Assembly: GCF_001613145.1 (NCBI RefSeq)
Contig: NZ_BDBU01000006.1
Span: 186,001 to 250,000 of the forward strand
From: Nocardia jejuensis NBRC 103114
GTDB taxonomy: Bacteria > Actinomycetota > Actinomycetes > Mycobacteriales > Mycobacteriaceae
DNA: 64,000 nucleotides
Reading direction: 5' to 3'
In this document: positions 35,584 through 43,476 of the stretch, one piece after another
Numbering within the stretch: position 1 is the stretch's first letter
Layout: the number at the start of each line of letters is the position of its first letter
Notes under the pieces: generated by a model
Databases searched by the model: none
Told to the model about the DNA's origin: nothing
The model's input: only the letters and a program-made list of their open reading frames with translations
Position numbers and translations under genes: made by a program

Positions 35584-35970
35584 CTAGGTGTCGGATTGGG
35601 TGCGGGTATCGAATTGTGCACGGGCGGCATCGATGTCGGGCACGTGCGCGATGCTCCACTCCAGCAGCGGCAACGTCGCGACGCGCAGACTCATGCCCAT
35701 GGGGGTGAGTGCGTAGCTCACGTGAGGCGGCATGACGTTGCGCACGGTGCGAGTCAGGATGCCGTCGCGTTCCAGGGCGCGCAGGGTGACCGTGAGCATG
35801 CGTTGACTGATGCCGTCGACATCGCGTTTGAGCTCGGTGAAGCGACGAGATCCCTGACTGAGGTGGCGTACGACCAGCAGCGACCACTTGTCGCCCACGA
35901 TGTCGAGAACCTCCCGTGTCCGGCACGCGTCGGCCGCGCTCGGCGGCAACTCGCCGGGCTCGACGTTCAT
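35584..35970 (-). CDS. HxlR-family (winged-helix) regulator
   Basis: 128 residues from ATG 35970, set by a perfect AGGAGG seven bases upstream. The HxlR pattern is clear: EVLDIVGDKWSLLVVRHLSQG, then RRFTELKRDVDGISQRMLTVTL and LRALERDGILTRTV. Members respond to thiol-reactive or aldehyde signals. It is divergent from an alpha/beta hydrolase gene, which it probably controls through the inverted repeat between them. A Cys near residue 16 (ADACRT) could be the sensor. Confidence 0.9.
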   Translation of the reverse strand: MNVEPGELPPSAADACRTREVLDIVGDKWSLLVVRHLSQGSRRFTELKRDVDGISQRMLTVTLRALERDGILTRTVRNVMPPHVSYALTPMGMSLRVATLPLLEWSIAHVPDIDAARAQFDTRTQSDT

Positions 35971-35990
35971 GGTTACCTCCTGGGAACCGA

Positions 35991-36006
35991 GGCACACGAA
36001 TGTGCC
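35991..36006. promoter_or_regulatory. Perfect inverted repeat, candidate HxlR operator
   Basis: GGCACA-CGAA-TGTGCC lies 21 bp upstream of the regulator start and within the 153 bp between divergent genes. Dyad symmetry is perfect over 6+6 bases. Confidence 0.5.
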
Positions 36007-36123
36007 GTATTGCCCGATTCGGATCGAGCGCACCACACTGGTCGTGGTTCCTGAAGTGTACCGAGGCATGAAAAGTAACCAGCCGAGCTGGAGCGCCTCG
36101 GCACAGAGCGACAAGAGGTGAAC

Positions 36124-36852
36124 ATGTCTGTATTTCTGCTGGTACATGGCGCATGGCACAGTGGCCGAAGCTGGGATCGAGTGGTCCCGCTCCTGGAGGC
36201 AGCCGGACATCGGGTGTACGCGCCCTCGCTGAGCGGCTACGGCGACAAGGTACGTCTGCTCGCACCTGGCGTGGGCCTGGACACCCACGTCGCCGACATC
36301 GTCGAGCTGATCAAGGACGAGGATCTCACCGACGTCGTCCTGGTGGGACACAGCTATGCGGGCCTGGTCATCTCCTCGGTGGCCAATGCGATTCCGCAAC
36401 GGATCGCGCACCTGGTCTATCTCGACGCGATGGTCCCGCGCGACGGCGAGACCGCCGTCGATGTCCAACCCATCACCCAGCAGCTGATCGACGCCGCCGC
36501 CGACACCGGCATCGCCTGGCGCATCCCCCCGCTGCCCGAACTCCCGGCACCGTTGGGCCTGTTCGGAGTCACCGACCCGGCCGACATCACATGGCTGCGC
36601 ACGATGCTGTCGGATCATCCGGTGGGCTGCCTGCAGCAACCGGTCCACCTCGACAACCCGGCGGCAGACGCCGTGGCGCGCACGCACATTCACTGCGTCG
36701 GCGCGAAACCGCAGGGCATCGCCCGCCGGCCGGTCGCGGCGATCCAACCCAACGGCTCTCCCGCACGAGTCCGAGAATTGCCGACCGGGCACGACTGCAT
36801 GATCACCATGCCCGTCGAACTCAGCGAACTGCTCCTGGAAGCAGCCCGTTAG
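36124..36852 (+). CDS. Alpha/beta-hydrolase, small esterase type
   Basis: 242 residues. FLLVHGAWHSGRSWDRVVP is the oxyanion strand, and VLVGHSYAGLVISSVA carries the nucleophile Ser. YLDAMVPRDGETA follows, and a C-terminal LPTGHDCMITMPVEL holds the catalytic His. The fold and length match the methylesterase/hydroxynitrile-lyase-like class. GAGGTGAAC before the ATG at 36124 supports this start over a GTG two codons upstream. Divergent from the HxlR gene. Confidence 0.9.
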   Translation: MSVFLLVHGAWHSGRSWDRVVPLLEAAGHRVYAPSLSGYGDKVRLLAPGVGLDTHVADIVELIKDEDLTDVVLVGHSYAGLVISSVANAIPQRIAHLVYLDAMVPRDGETAVDVQPITQQLIDAAADTGIAWRIPPLPELPAPLGLFGVTDPADITWLRTMLSDHPVGCLQQPVHLDNPAADAVARTHIHCVGAKPQGIARRPVAAIQPNGSPARVRELPTGHDCMITMPVELSELLLEAAR

Positions 36853-37710
36853 AACACATCGACCTCCAGCACCCGGGCATCGTATCGTGTTTCTTCCGTT
36901 GACATTTCGCGCGGATGCGCCCGACTCCCGCGCGACCTCGCAGGCTGCGGGCGCCCATCGGTAGACGCATTCGACAGCCGGTCACTGCCGGCTCGATCGG
37001 GTCGAGTTTGTCGAACGGTCCAGGAAAGTCGTTGCTCGCCATAATGATTCGGAATCCGGCACCCGCGTAGAGCACGCTCGAGGCGCGTCGGCTACCGGAT
37101 GAGCGCTCGGCGGTTCGGAGGGGGTGGCTACCCGTTCGAGTCGGGCCGAGGGGTTCCGAAGCATCATTTCTGGCGTGTCGACCGGCGGAAGTGGACGCTC
37201 CGCCGACCGACACGACCCATGCTGGTCCCGTGCGATGGGACCGGGTGCCGCTCGGGGGGATTGGGCGGCGGGACACCGTGCCCGGGGAGGGCTTGGAACG
37301 CGGTCGCCGGACGCGGTGTCACGGTGGATGTAGCCCGGCGCGCCAGTCCCAAACAGTCGCACTCGAAGTCGTCGCGAATGCCCGATTCTTCGTACGGTTC
37401 AACACCTTTCGGACGCTTCGGACAATCTGTCCGGATCGGTGGTACTCACTCGCGCCTCGATGATTCTCGCGGAGCGAGCGCGGCATCGCCGACCTGCACC
37501 TGTTGACCGCCCAACGGCAAGTTCTGCGAACACACCCGGCCGCGTCCCGGAGTCACCGGATGTTCTCCGAGCAGGACTGGGCACGGTTCCACCCCGCACA
37601 CACTGCCTGACAACTGCCCGGTACATGAGCCGCGATTACGGACACTTGCGATCTCGGGGATGAAACGGACCGGTGCGATTGAACACCGCCCCGGTGGTTA
37701 TCCGTAGCCC
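36853..37710. other. 858-bp stretch without a supported gene
   Basis: Several overlapping frames exist on both strands, all rich in Arg/Pro/Ser with no domain or ribosome-binding site. It may be decayed coding DNA. Nothing recognisable was found. Confidence 0.5.
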
Positions 37711-38034
37711 GTGCCGACCTTCACACACAAAAACCCGAAGAGAGTCGTAGTCGACGAGCGGGGCCTTCGCCTCATGGCAATCGCCATGATGGCGGTGACG
37801 GTATTCGCGCTCGGCTCGGTCTGGATGTCGCACTCACCTGCCCCCGCGACCGCAGGCGCGGGCATGTTGGCGGCCGGACTATGGGTGACCGTGCGCCTGA
37901 TGCCCACCTACTCCGCAACACGGCGAGCCCATCGCCCCGGATCCGGCTCGCACCGACGCGGCCACGCTGTCACCGACCTCGGACAGCCCTTCACGAAACG
38001 GTATCCGCACAAGGAGTCCGCGCTCCCTCAGTGA
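37711..38034 (+). CDS. Small membrane protein with two hydrophobic segments
   Basis: 107 residues, GTG start without an obvious ribosome-binding site. Two hydrophobic stretches (RGLRLMAIAMMAVTVFALGS at about 18-36 and AGAGMLAAGLWVTVRLM at about 48-64) suggest a hairpin. A basic, His/Arg-rich tail would lie in the cytosol. No family recognised; it may be a short orphan gene. Confidence 0.5.
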   Translation: MPTFTHKNPKRVVVDERGLRLMAIAMMAVTVFALGSVWMSHSPAPATAGAGMLAAGLWVTVRLMPTYSATRRAHRPGSGSHRRGHAVTDLGQPFTKRYPHKESALPQ

Positions 38035-38122
38035 GTGCGCCATCGATCGGTGATGAGTTGTGCGAGCGTGCTCACCGGTCACCGGTTGGGTGCTCGTGCA
38101 GGGTAAATAGCAGGTGGTCGAA

Positions 38123-38305
38123 TCAGGTGATCGCCGCAGCCACCTGAGCACGATCGTCGGGGTGTTTGTGCGAGAGCAGCAATTCGGTGCTCGGCTCCGC
38201 CGAGCCAGGGCTGTAGGTCACCCGCGTCCGGCGCACCGCCACCTGCCAGCGCTCCTCATCCGCGGTCAGAACACCACGCTCGGGCAACGACGAATCCCTG
38301 GCCAT
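38123..38305 (-). pseudogene. Remnant of a PAS-type sensor domain (PAS-ANTAR-like)
   Basis: A 60-codon frame ending STELLLSHKHPDDRAQVAAA, a hallmark segment of the PAS domains that precede ANTAR regulators in actinomycetes (TELLL-HKHPDDR). The preceding residues only loosely match and the ANTAR domain is missing, so it is a broken copy. Recognition rests on this one motif. Confidence 0.4.
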
Positions 38306-38548
38306 CCCGCAACCCCCGTACTGAAGACGAGTAGGAGCTGAAAGAACGGTACTGCGCAGGAGTTCGGGACACGCCGACGATCCGCAGTCCCGTTCAGCCG
38401 CAGCAGAATCCGCACGTCAGCACTGAAAACGACTTCGAAAAACGATAGATTTCGAGAGCTGTTGGCTCTGTTCGTGTTCGGCAGAGGATCGTTTTCCGAA
38501 CGGATCGCGGCCGTAACTTCAGACCAGCGGGTCCGGCCGCGACAGAGA

Positions 38549-38586
38549 AAGGACCGAGCGCCCATCTTCGCGGGCACCCGGTCCTT
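38549..38586 (-). terminator. Hairpin terminator of the 55-residue gene
   Basis: Arms 38549-38563 and 38572-38586 pair over 15 bp, with two G-T pairs. They close an eight-base loop seven bp past the stop. On the minus strand the hairpin is followed by TCTCTGT, T-rich for this genome. Confidence 0.65.
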
Positions 38587-38593
38587 GGGTAGG

Positions 38594-38761
38594 TCAGTTG
38601 CCGTAGCGGGCAGCCTCGGTCGAAGCGTCCAGCTCGGGTGTGTAGCTCGCGGCAGTGGGCTCGACCGGCTTCTGTTCGATCCACTCACGTGGTTCGGCCG
38701 GCAGGTGCCGCCAGCGCGCCCGCGGATCGGATCCCTGACTCGGTGAGTGTTCCGAGGTCAT
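38594..38761 (-). CDS. 55-residue hypothetical protein
   Basis: Reads from MTSEHSPSQGSDPRARWRH through EPREWIEQKPVEP to a DASTEAARYGN end. AAGGGG sits six bases before the ATG and a strong terminator follows, so it looks like a genuine small monocistronic gene. Hydrophilic, with two Trp and many Glu/Pro; probably disordered or a short helix. No family known to me. Confidence 0.6.
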   Translation of the reverse strand: MTSEHSPSQGSDPRARWRHLPAEPREWIEQKPVEPTAASYTPELDASTEAARYGN

Positions 38762-38879
38762 CCGGACCCCTTCCCTTCTACTTCTTCCTTTTCACAACGA
38801 GCCCCGGCGGAGCTCGCCGACATCGACGCCGATCGGTGGAGGGAGGTCCTGCACTGCAGCCGCGCCCCGCGGAACTGGG

Positions 38880-39110
38880 TCAATCCATCACCCAGAGCAC
38901 CGTCCACCCGCCGTTCGCGCCGAAGTCCTCACACTCGTACCGCTCGCCGTCGTCCGGCATGTTGAGTCGGACCCAGTTGGCGCACTGGAACAGCGAATCC
39001 AGACCGGAGTGGATGGGAAACTTGGTCTCCGCCGAGGCCTGCGACGCCTAAGCGGCCCCACCTATCAGTGTGAGTCCGGCGATCATGTCTACCGCGATTG
39101 CTGCCTTCAT
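38880..39110 (-). pseudogene. Decayed small exported protein, copy 1 (in-frame stop in signal peptide)
   Basis: 77 codons with one TAG at 39048-39050. The signal peptide (MKAAIAVDMIAGLTLIGGAA) is cut by the stop at its cleavage region. Beyond it the frame continues with TKFPIHSGLDSLFQCANWV and ends ECEDFGANGGWTVLWVMD. That matches copy 2 closely, so the TAG is a lesion, unless readthrough occurs. Confidence 0.75.
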
Positions 39111-39142
39111 TCTGTTTCTTCTTGGAGATGTTCGGATCGGGA

Positions 39143-39366
39143 TCAGTTCACGACCCACAGCGCGGTCCATCCACCGTTCTCTCCGAAATCCTGGCACTCG
39201 TACTGTTTGCCGTCGGCGGACTGATCCATCACCCAGCTGGCACACTCCCAGCCCAGGAAAACCCGGAGTTCACGGGGAACTTGGTCTCCGCCGTGGCCAC
39301 ACCCGCCGCGCCGGCTCCCATGAGTGTGAGTCCAGCGATCATGGCGCTGGCGATTGCTGCTTTCAT
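39143..39366 (-). pseudogene. Decayed small exported protein, copy 2 (frameshift)
   Basis: A signal peptide (MKAAIASAMIAGLTLMGAGA) and TKFPVNSG are in one frame. The rest (ECASWVMDQSADGKQYE, then CQDFGENGGWTALWVVN) continues in another after a GGGTTTTCC run near 39264. Total length 224 bp, one base short of a whole number of codons. Adding one base would restore a protein colinear with copy 1. Both copies are broken, by different lesions. Confidence 0.75.
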
Positions 39367-40046
39367 CGTGCTCCCCCTTGTAACCGTTCTGACAAGATCA
39401 GCGTGACGTTGAATCATTAACGTTCCCTTGGATTCTGCTTGCCGACACCCCAGCGCCAGGACAGAAAAATGTTCTTCGCCCAGCATGTGTCGTGTTTCCC
39501 TGACCGGCTCGATCCCTGTAGGGCGTCGGGCCGACTGGTCCCAGTGAAGTCCTCCACGGGCTGGCCAACGAAGCGGAATGGGTTGCCGGACACGCGAATA
39601 CGCTGCTGGCGGCCATGATTCGGGTTATCCGGTCCGGACACCGCGGTCCGATGTAGGCCGCGTTCAGATCCGGATCCGTCCGCGCGCATGCTTCGCGATG
39701 TGGGAAACCGACCACGGCATCGCGTGTGTCTTTCATGACCAGCAGGAATGCCAGCAACGGGTGGATGGGGGCAAGATACTGGGCTATCGGGAGTCCGCGG
39801 CCGGGTGCGGCTGAATGAAGCGGGAAGTCATCTGCCCGAGTGGGACAACCCTGAGGGGTACGTCGGAGGGCGATCAAGTAACTGAACAGCCTCAGCACAT
39901 CGTGACGCCCCGGTCCTCAGGTTCCAGGGCGTTGCGGTGTCCAGAGGCGCGCACCCCGCAGGGAGGGTGCGGCAAGGGACGGGGTACCGGGGTCCGGGGT
40001 TAGATGCTCTGGTGCCGGCCCATGGCGGACTGTGAGGATTGATCCT
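39367..40046. other. 680-bp stretch without a supported gene
   Basis: Promoter sequence for the decayed exported copy probably lies in the first 80 bases. Frames elsewhere lack domains, ribosome-binding sites and coherent codon use. No gene is called. Confidence 0.5.
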
Positions 40047-40124
40047 GTGCGAAATGAGCCGGAACGAGCAGCGAAATACGCCGCGTACGCTCTGAATGAA
40101 CTCCTGAAACCCGCAGTTAAGTAG
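40047..40124 (+). CDS. Possible 25-residue peptide upstream of a membrane protein
   Basis: GTG 40047 opens MRNEPERAAKYAAYALNELL and stops after KPAVK, five bases before the next gene. The sequence would form an amphipathic helix. GAGG lies about nine bases upstream. Evidence is weak. Confidence 0.3.
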   Translation: MRNEPERAAKYAAYALNELLKPAVK

Positions 40125-40129
40125 GCGAT

Positions 40130-40330
40130 ATGTCCATTCTCACCATTGCCCTGATCGTCGGTCTGCTCGCCTTGCTCGCGCTCGCGATCGCCGCATCCAT
40201 CAAGACGGCCTTGTTCCGGCACGAGGGTGAAGGCTGGACCACCGCCTTTCGGCACGGCTGGAAAGGGTTCTCAGCAGGGCTGGGCGTGATGCTCGTCCTC
40301 TCCACCGCGTTCGTGCTGTTCCTTCGTTGA
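40130..40330 (+). CDS. Small two-segment membrane protein
   Basis: 66 residues: an N-terminal hydrophobic helix (ILTIALIVGLLALLALAIA), a polar middle with FRHEGEGWTTAFRHGWKG, and a second helix (FSAGLGVMLVLSTAFVLF). Reads as a coherent hairpin. No family recognised. The pair with the 25-codon frame upstream is tentative. Confidence 0.55.
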   Translation: MSILTIALIVGLLALLALAIAASIKTALFRHEGEGWTTAFRHGWKGFSAGLGVMLVLSTAFVLFLR

Positions 40331-40513
40331 CTTGTTCTTCGGCTCAATGGGAATCGCCCTGGCGAACGCACGCTCATGCCGATGAGCGTGTTCGTGGTCT
40401 GAGTGGGAGATGTGTCGGCACCACATGCAGTCCGTTCGTGGTACTCGGCCGGGTCTCGAACCGTCTGTAGCGTCGGTGGAGCAAGCGATCCGCATCCGTG
40501 GAAAGGATTTCTG

Positions 40514-41488
40514 ATGACAGATCTTCCAGCTCCCACGACGCCCTATCTGGAGCCCGAAGCCAAGAAGCTTACCGAGGACACCGACCCACACCCGCGTATC
40601 TACGAGTTGCCCCCTGAGCAGGGTCGCAGCATCCTCAGCGATTTGCAGCGAGGTGAGGGCGTCGAACGGCCGGACGTCGAGGAAGAGTGGGTCGAGGTGG
40701 ACGCCGGTGAGTGGGGCGTAGTCCGCACCCGCATCATCAAGCCCAAGGGTGCTTCGGGCCTGCTACCGGTCGTGTTCTATATCCATGGCGCCGGTTGGGT
40801 CTTCGGCGACGACAAAACCCACGACCGTCTCTTCCGCGAGCTCACCGTCGGGGCCGGTGCCGCCGGTGTCTTCCCCGTCTACGACTGGGCGCCCGAGAAG
40901 AAGTATCCGACACAGGTCGAGCAGAACTACGCCGTCGGTCAGTGGCTGCAGGCGAACGGCGCCGATCACGGCCTCGACACCTCCCGCGTCGCCGTCGCCG
41001 GTGAATCCGTCGGAGGATGCATGTCCGCGGTTTTCGCGCAGATGAACAAAGACCGTGGCGGCCTTGCGCTCAAGGCGCAGATCCTGCTCTACCCCGTGAC
41101 AGGACCGGATTTCGATACCCAGTCCTATCACCAGTTCGCCGAGCACTACTACCTCACCCGCGACGGGATGAAGTGGTTCTGGGATGCCTACACTACCGAC
41201 GAGAACAAACGTGAGGAGAAGTACGCCTCGCCCCTGCGGGCCACCCTCAAGGACCTTGACGGACTGCCTCCTGCCCTGGTCATAACCGCGGAGGCTGATG
41301 TCTTGCGCGATGGAGGCGAGCTCTATGCGAACAAGCTTCGTGAGGCCGGGGTAGAGGTGACGGGCGTCCGAATCAGCGGAACCGTCCACGATTTCCTGCT
41401 GCTGGACAGCCTGCGAGACACTCCGGCCACCAATGTCGCACGCAAGCTGTCCATCGACGCATTGCGAAAGGCGCTCCACCAGCAATGA
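40514..41488 (+). CDS. Alpha/beta-hydrolase of the hormone-sensitive-lipase class (acetyl-esterase type)
   Basis: 324 residues. An FYIHGAGWVFGDDKTHD oxyanion motif corresponds to the HGGGW of the family, with Ala in place of the central Gly. The nucleophile is in VAVAGESVGGCMSAV. An Asp follows in VITAEADVLRDGGE, and the His is in GTVHDFLLLD. AAGGA before the ATG at 40514 supports the start. Such enzymes cut short acyl esters. Converges on the epimerase gene. Confidence 0.92.
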   Translation: MTDLPAPTTPYLEPEAKKLTEDTDPHPRIYELPPEQGRSILSDLQRGEGVERPDVEEEWVEVDAGEWGVVRTRIIKPKGASGLLPVVFYIHGAGWVFGDDKTHDRLFRELTVGAGAAGVFPVYDWAPEKKYPTQVEQNYAVGQWLQANGADHGLDTSRVAVAGESVGGCMSAVFAQMNKDRGGLALKAQILLYPVTGPDFDTQSYHQFAEHYYLTRDGMKWFWDAYTTDENKREEKYASPLRATLKDLDGLPPALVITAEADVLRDGGELYANKLREAGVEVTGVRISGTVHDFLLLDSLRDTPATNVARKLSIDALRKALHQQ

Positions 41489-41564
41489 CGTCGACAGGTG
41501 GGTGGGCGACAGAGTCTGGCGCCTGCCCACCTGTGGTAGACCCGCGGCGGCGATAGCCCTCCGG

Positions 41565-42485
41565 TCAGTCGGTGAGGATCTGTTCGACCCCTTCTCGATA
41601 GGTGGTGACCTGGAAGTCGGGGAAGCGGGTCGCGAACTTCGCGCTGTCGAAGATGTTGTCGTCGCGGTAGCGGCCGAGCAGCTCGTACATCTCGCCGAGC
41701 GTGGTGACGAAGCGTCGTCCGAGGCGGAAGGCGAACATCGGCAGCACCGTGTAGCCGATCGTGCGGCCGGTGACCTCGCCGGCGATCTCGATGAGCTGGG
41801 CGTAGGACTGACGGTTCGGGTCGACCGGCAGGTGCCATGTCTGGTTGTAGGCATCGGGGGTGTTGCCGAGCAGGGCCAGCGCCCGGCTCGCGTCGGGAGT
41901 CCAGATCAAGGATCGCTTCGTGTGGGCGTTGACCGGTACGAGCGGCCGCTTTCCAGCCTTGATCCGGTCGAACACCAGTGAATTGGTGTAGCTCTTGGTC
42001 GAGCCGGGCCCGTAGAACTCGGGGGCGCGGCCGACGAGGCCTTGAACGCGGCCGGCCTGCATGGCCTCGAGCAGCATGGTGGCGATCTCGCCGCGGACGC
42101 GTCCCTTGCGACCGCCCGGTGCGAATGCTGTCGACTCGATTTGGGGCTTCGACGTTCCGGGATACATGTAGGTGTTGTCGAAGAAGACGAGCTTGGTCCC
42201 GTGTTCGGCGCAGGCATCGATGACGTTGCGCATGATGACGGGGAACTGACGCTCCCACAGCTGCGAGTCCAGGGGCAGCCCGACGGTGAGGTAGGCGATC
42301 TCGCTGCCCGCGACAGCACGGCGGGTGGCCTCGGCATCGGTGAGGTCTGCGGCCACGAGTTCGTCGGTGTCGTTGACCCGCGCCGGTTTGCGGCTGACCA
42401 GGCGAATGTCCTTGGTGTATGTGCGGTGGAGCTCGTTGACGAGCTCGTCGGCGATCGGTCCGCCAGCGCCGAGCACGGTCTGCAT
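41565..42485 (-). CDS. NAD(P)-dependent epimerase/reductase (atypical SDR)
   Basis: 306 residues. QTVLGAGGPIADELVNEL is the glycine-rich dinucleotide loop, unusual in reading G-A-G-G-P-I. LVAADLTDAEATRRAV, then AYLTVGLP and FFDNTYMYPG follow, with YMYPG where the Tyr of the SDR family would lie. VQGLVGRAPEFYGPG and a long variable C-terminal region complete the fold. Divergent from the TetR gene; the 321-bp gap holds one TetR site near its right end. Confidence 0.88.
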   Translation of the reverse strand: MQTVLGAGGPIADELVNELHRTYTKDIRLVSRKPARVNDTDELVAADLTDAEATRRAVAGSEIAYLTVGLPLDSQLWERQFPVIMRNVIDACAEHGTKLVFFDNTYMYPGTSKPQIESTAFAPGGRKGRVRGEIATMLLEAMQAGRVQGLVGRAPEFYGPGSTKSYTNSLVFDRIKAGKRPLVPVNAHTKRSLIWTPDASRALALLGNTPDAYNQTWHLPVDPNRQSYAQLIEIAGEVTGRTIGYTVLPMFAFRLGRRFVTTLGEMYELLGRYRDDNIFDSAKFATRFPDFQVTTYREGVEQILTD

Positions 42486-42806
42486 GGGGTCTCCTCAGGG
42501 TGATGGGGTGGTGGCGACGTCAGCTCGGGTTGCGAGCAGCGTCAGAGAACCGAATGACGATGTGGTCGAACACCATGGCCCGGGGGCGGACCCCGCTGCG
42601 GTGGTCGTTGGTCGAGCCTGTGGCGCCTGGTCGCGGGTCTACCGCCAGCGAGTCACCGAGGTCGACCCGACGGTGCAGCGGATGAGGTCGACCGCACCGG
42701 CGGCGGCAGCACATCGTCGCCCGGGGGATGACGAGGGCCGGTCCGGTTCGTCCGGCGGTGCGCTATGTTTACAGTGCTAACACAGCGTAGAAGGGCAAAG
42801 TAAGCA
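42486..42806. other. 321-bp divergent promoter region
   Basis: Holds the TetR operator at 42766-42782 and presumably both promoters. No frame with a recognisable product. Confidence 0.5.
42766..42782. promoter_or_regulatory. TetR operator site 1 (autoregulatory)
   Basis: TGTTTACAGTGCTAACA follows the palindromic pattern TGTnnnCAnTGnnnACA, with TGTT/AACA ends paired. It sits 24 bp upstream of the TetR start. The same motif occurs twice more before the next gene. Confidence 0.8.
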
Positions 42807-43382
42807 ATGTCAACATCGGAGAAGAGTGGCTACCATCACGGCGACCTGCGGGCAGCGCTGCTCTCGGCGGCGATGGAGATGCTCGAGGCCGGCGAACCTT
42901 TCTCGCTGCGCGCGATCGCGCGCAGTGCCGGTGTGTCGCAGACGGCGCCGTATCGCCATTTCAAGGACCGCGACGCGCTGGAGTCCGCGCTGGCCGTCGA
43001 GGGTTTCCGTGACCTGCTGGCGAGTCTGGGGCAAGGGCGCAATCCGCCCGCCTCGGTCCAGGATCTGGCCGAGTTCGCGGTCGCCTACGTCGCCTTCGCG
43101 CTGCGGCGTCCGGCTCTCTTTCGGGTGATGTTCGGCAAGCCCTGCGACGATGCCGACGACGAGCGGGTCAAGGCGGCCGACGCCCTGCACGAGTTGCTGG
43201 CCGCCGCTCTCGATCAGGTCTTTCCCGAGGCGGACGCCTCGGCGCTGGCGTCTGCGGGCTGGGGGCTCGCTCACGGGCTGGCGTACCTGTATCTCGATGG
43301 CAAGCTGCACGCGGAGTCGAGCGGGGAGGTCGCCGAGCGGGTGCGCGGCGCCTTCCTCGCGATCGCGTCGGTCGGCCCCTGA
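42807..43382 (+). CDS. TetR-family regulator of the decarboxylase/dehydrogenase operon
   Basis: 191 residues. The helix-turn-helix covers roughly 10-55 (YHHGDLRAALLSAAMEMLEAG, then AIARSAGVSQTAPYRHFKDRD). The C-terminal domain is of the TetR_C_13/WHG type (a GLAHGLAYLYLDGKL helix). Three 17-bp operators, one before this gene and two before the downstream operon, imply it represses itself and the operon. The ligand may be an aldehyde or keto acid, inferred from the enzymes. Confidence 0.93.
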   Translation: MSTSEKSGYHHGDLRAALLSAAMEMLEAGEPFSLRAIARSAGVSQTAPYRHFKDRDALESALAVEGFRDLLASLGQGRNPPASVQDLAEFAVAYVAFALRRPALFRVMFGKPCDDADDERVKAADALHELLAAALDQVFPEADASALASAGWGLAHGLAYLYLDGKLHAESSGEVAERVRGAFLAIASVGP

Positions 43383-43409
43383 GGCTTGCCGCGCACGCCA
43401 CACCACCAG

Positions 43410-43426
43410 TGTTGACAGTGCTCACA
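43410..43426. promoter_or_regulatory. TetR operator site 2
   Basis: TGTTGACAGTGCTCACA, same 17-bp dyad as site 1. It contains TTGACA, so it would overlap a -35 element. Confidence 0.8.
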
Positions 43427-43443
43427 TGTCGTGCAATCCTCGG

Positions 43444-43460
43444 TGTTGACACCGCTTACA
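43444..43460. promoter_or_regulatory. TetR operator site 3
   Basis: TGTTGACACCGCTTACA, the same motif with one half-site mismatch. Its start is 34 bp (about three helical turns) from site 2, placing two repressor dimers on one face of the DNA. Confidence 0.75.
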
Positions 43461-43476
43461 TCAGAGGAGATGGCCG

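Noticed and set aside
36853-37710. Several frames of 60-135 codons between the esterase and the small membrane protein
   Set aside because: All are Arg/Pro-rich, overlap each other on both strands and lack ribosome-binding sites or motifs.
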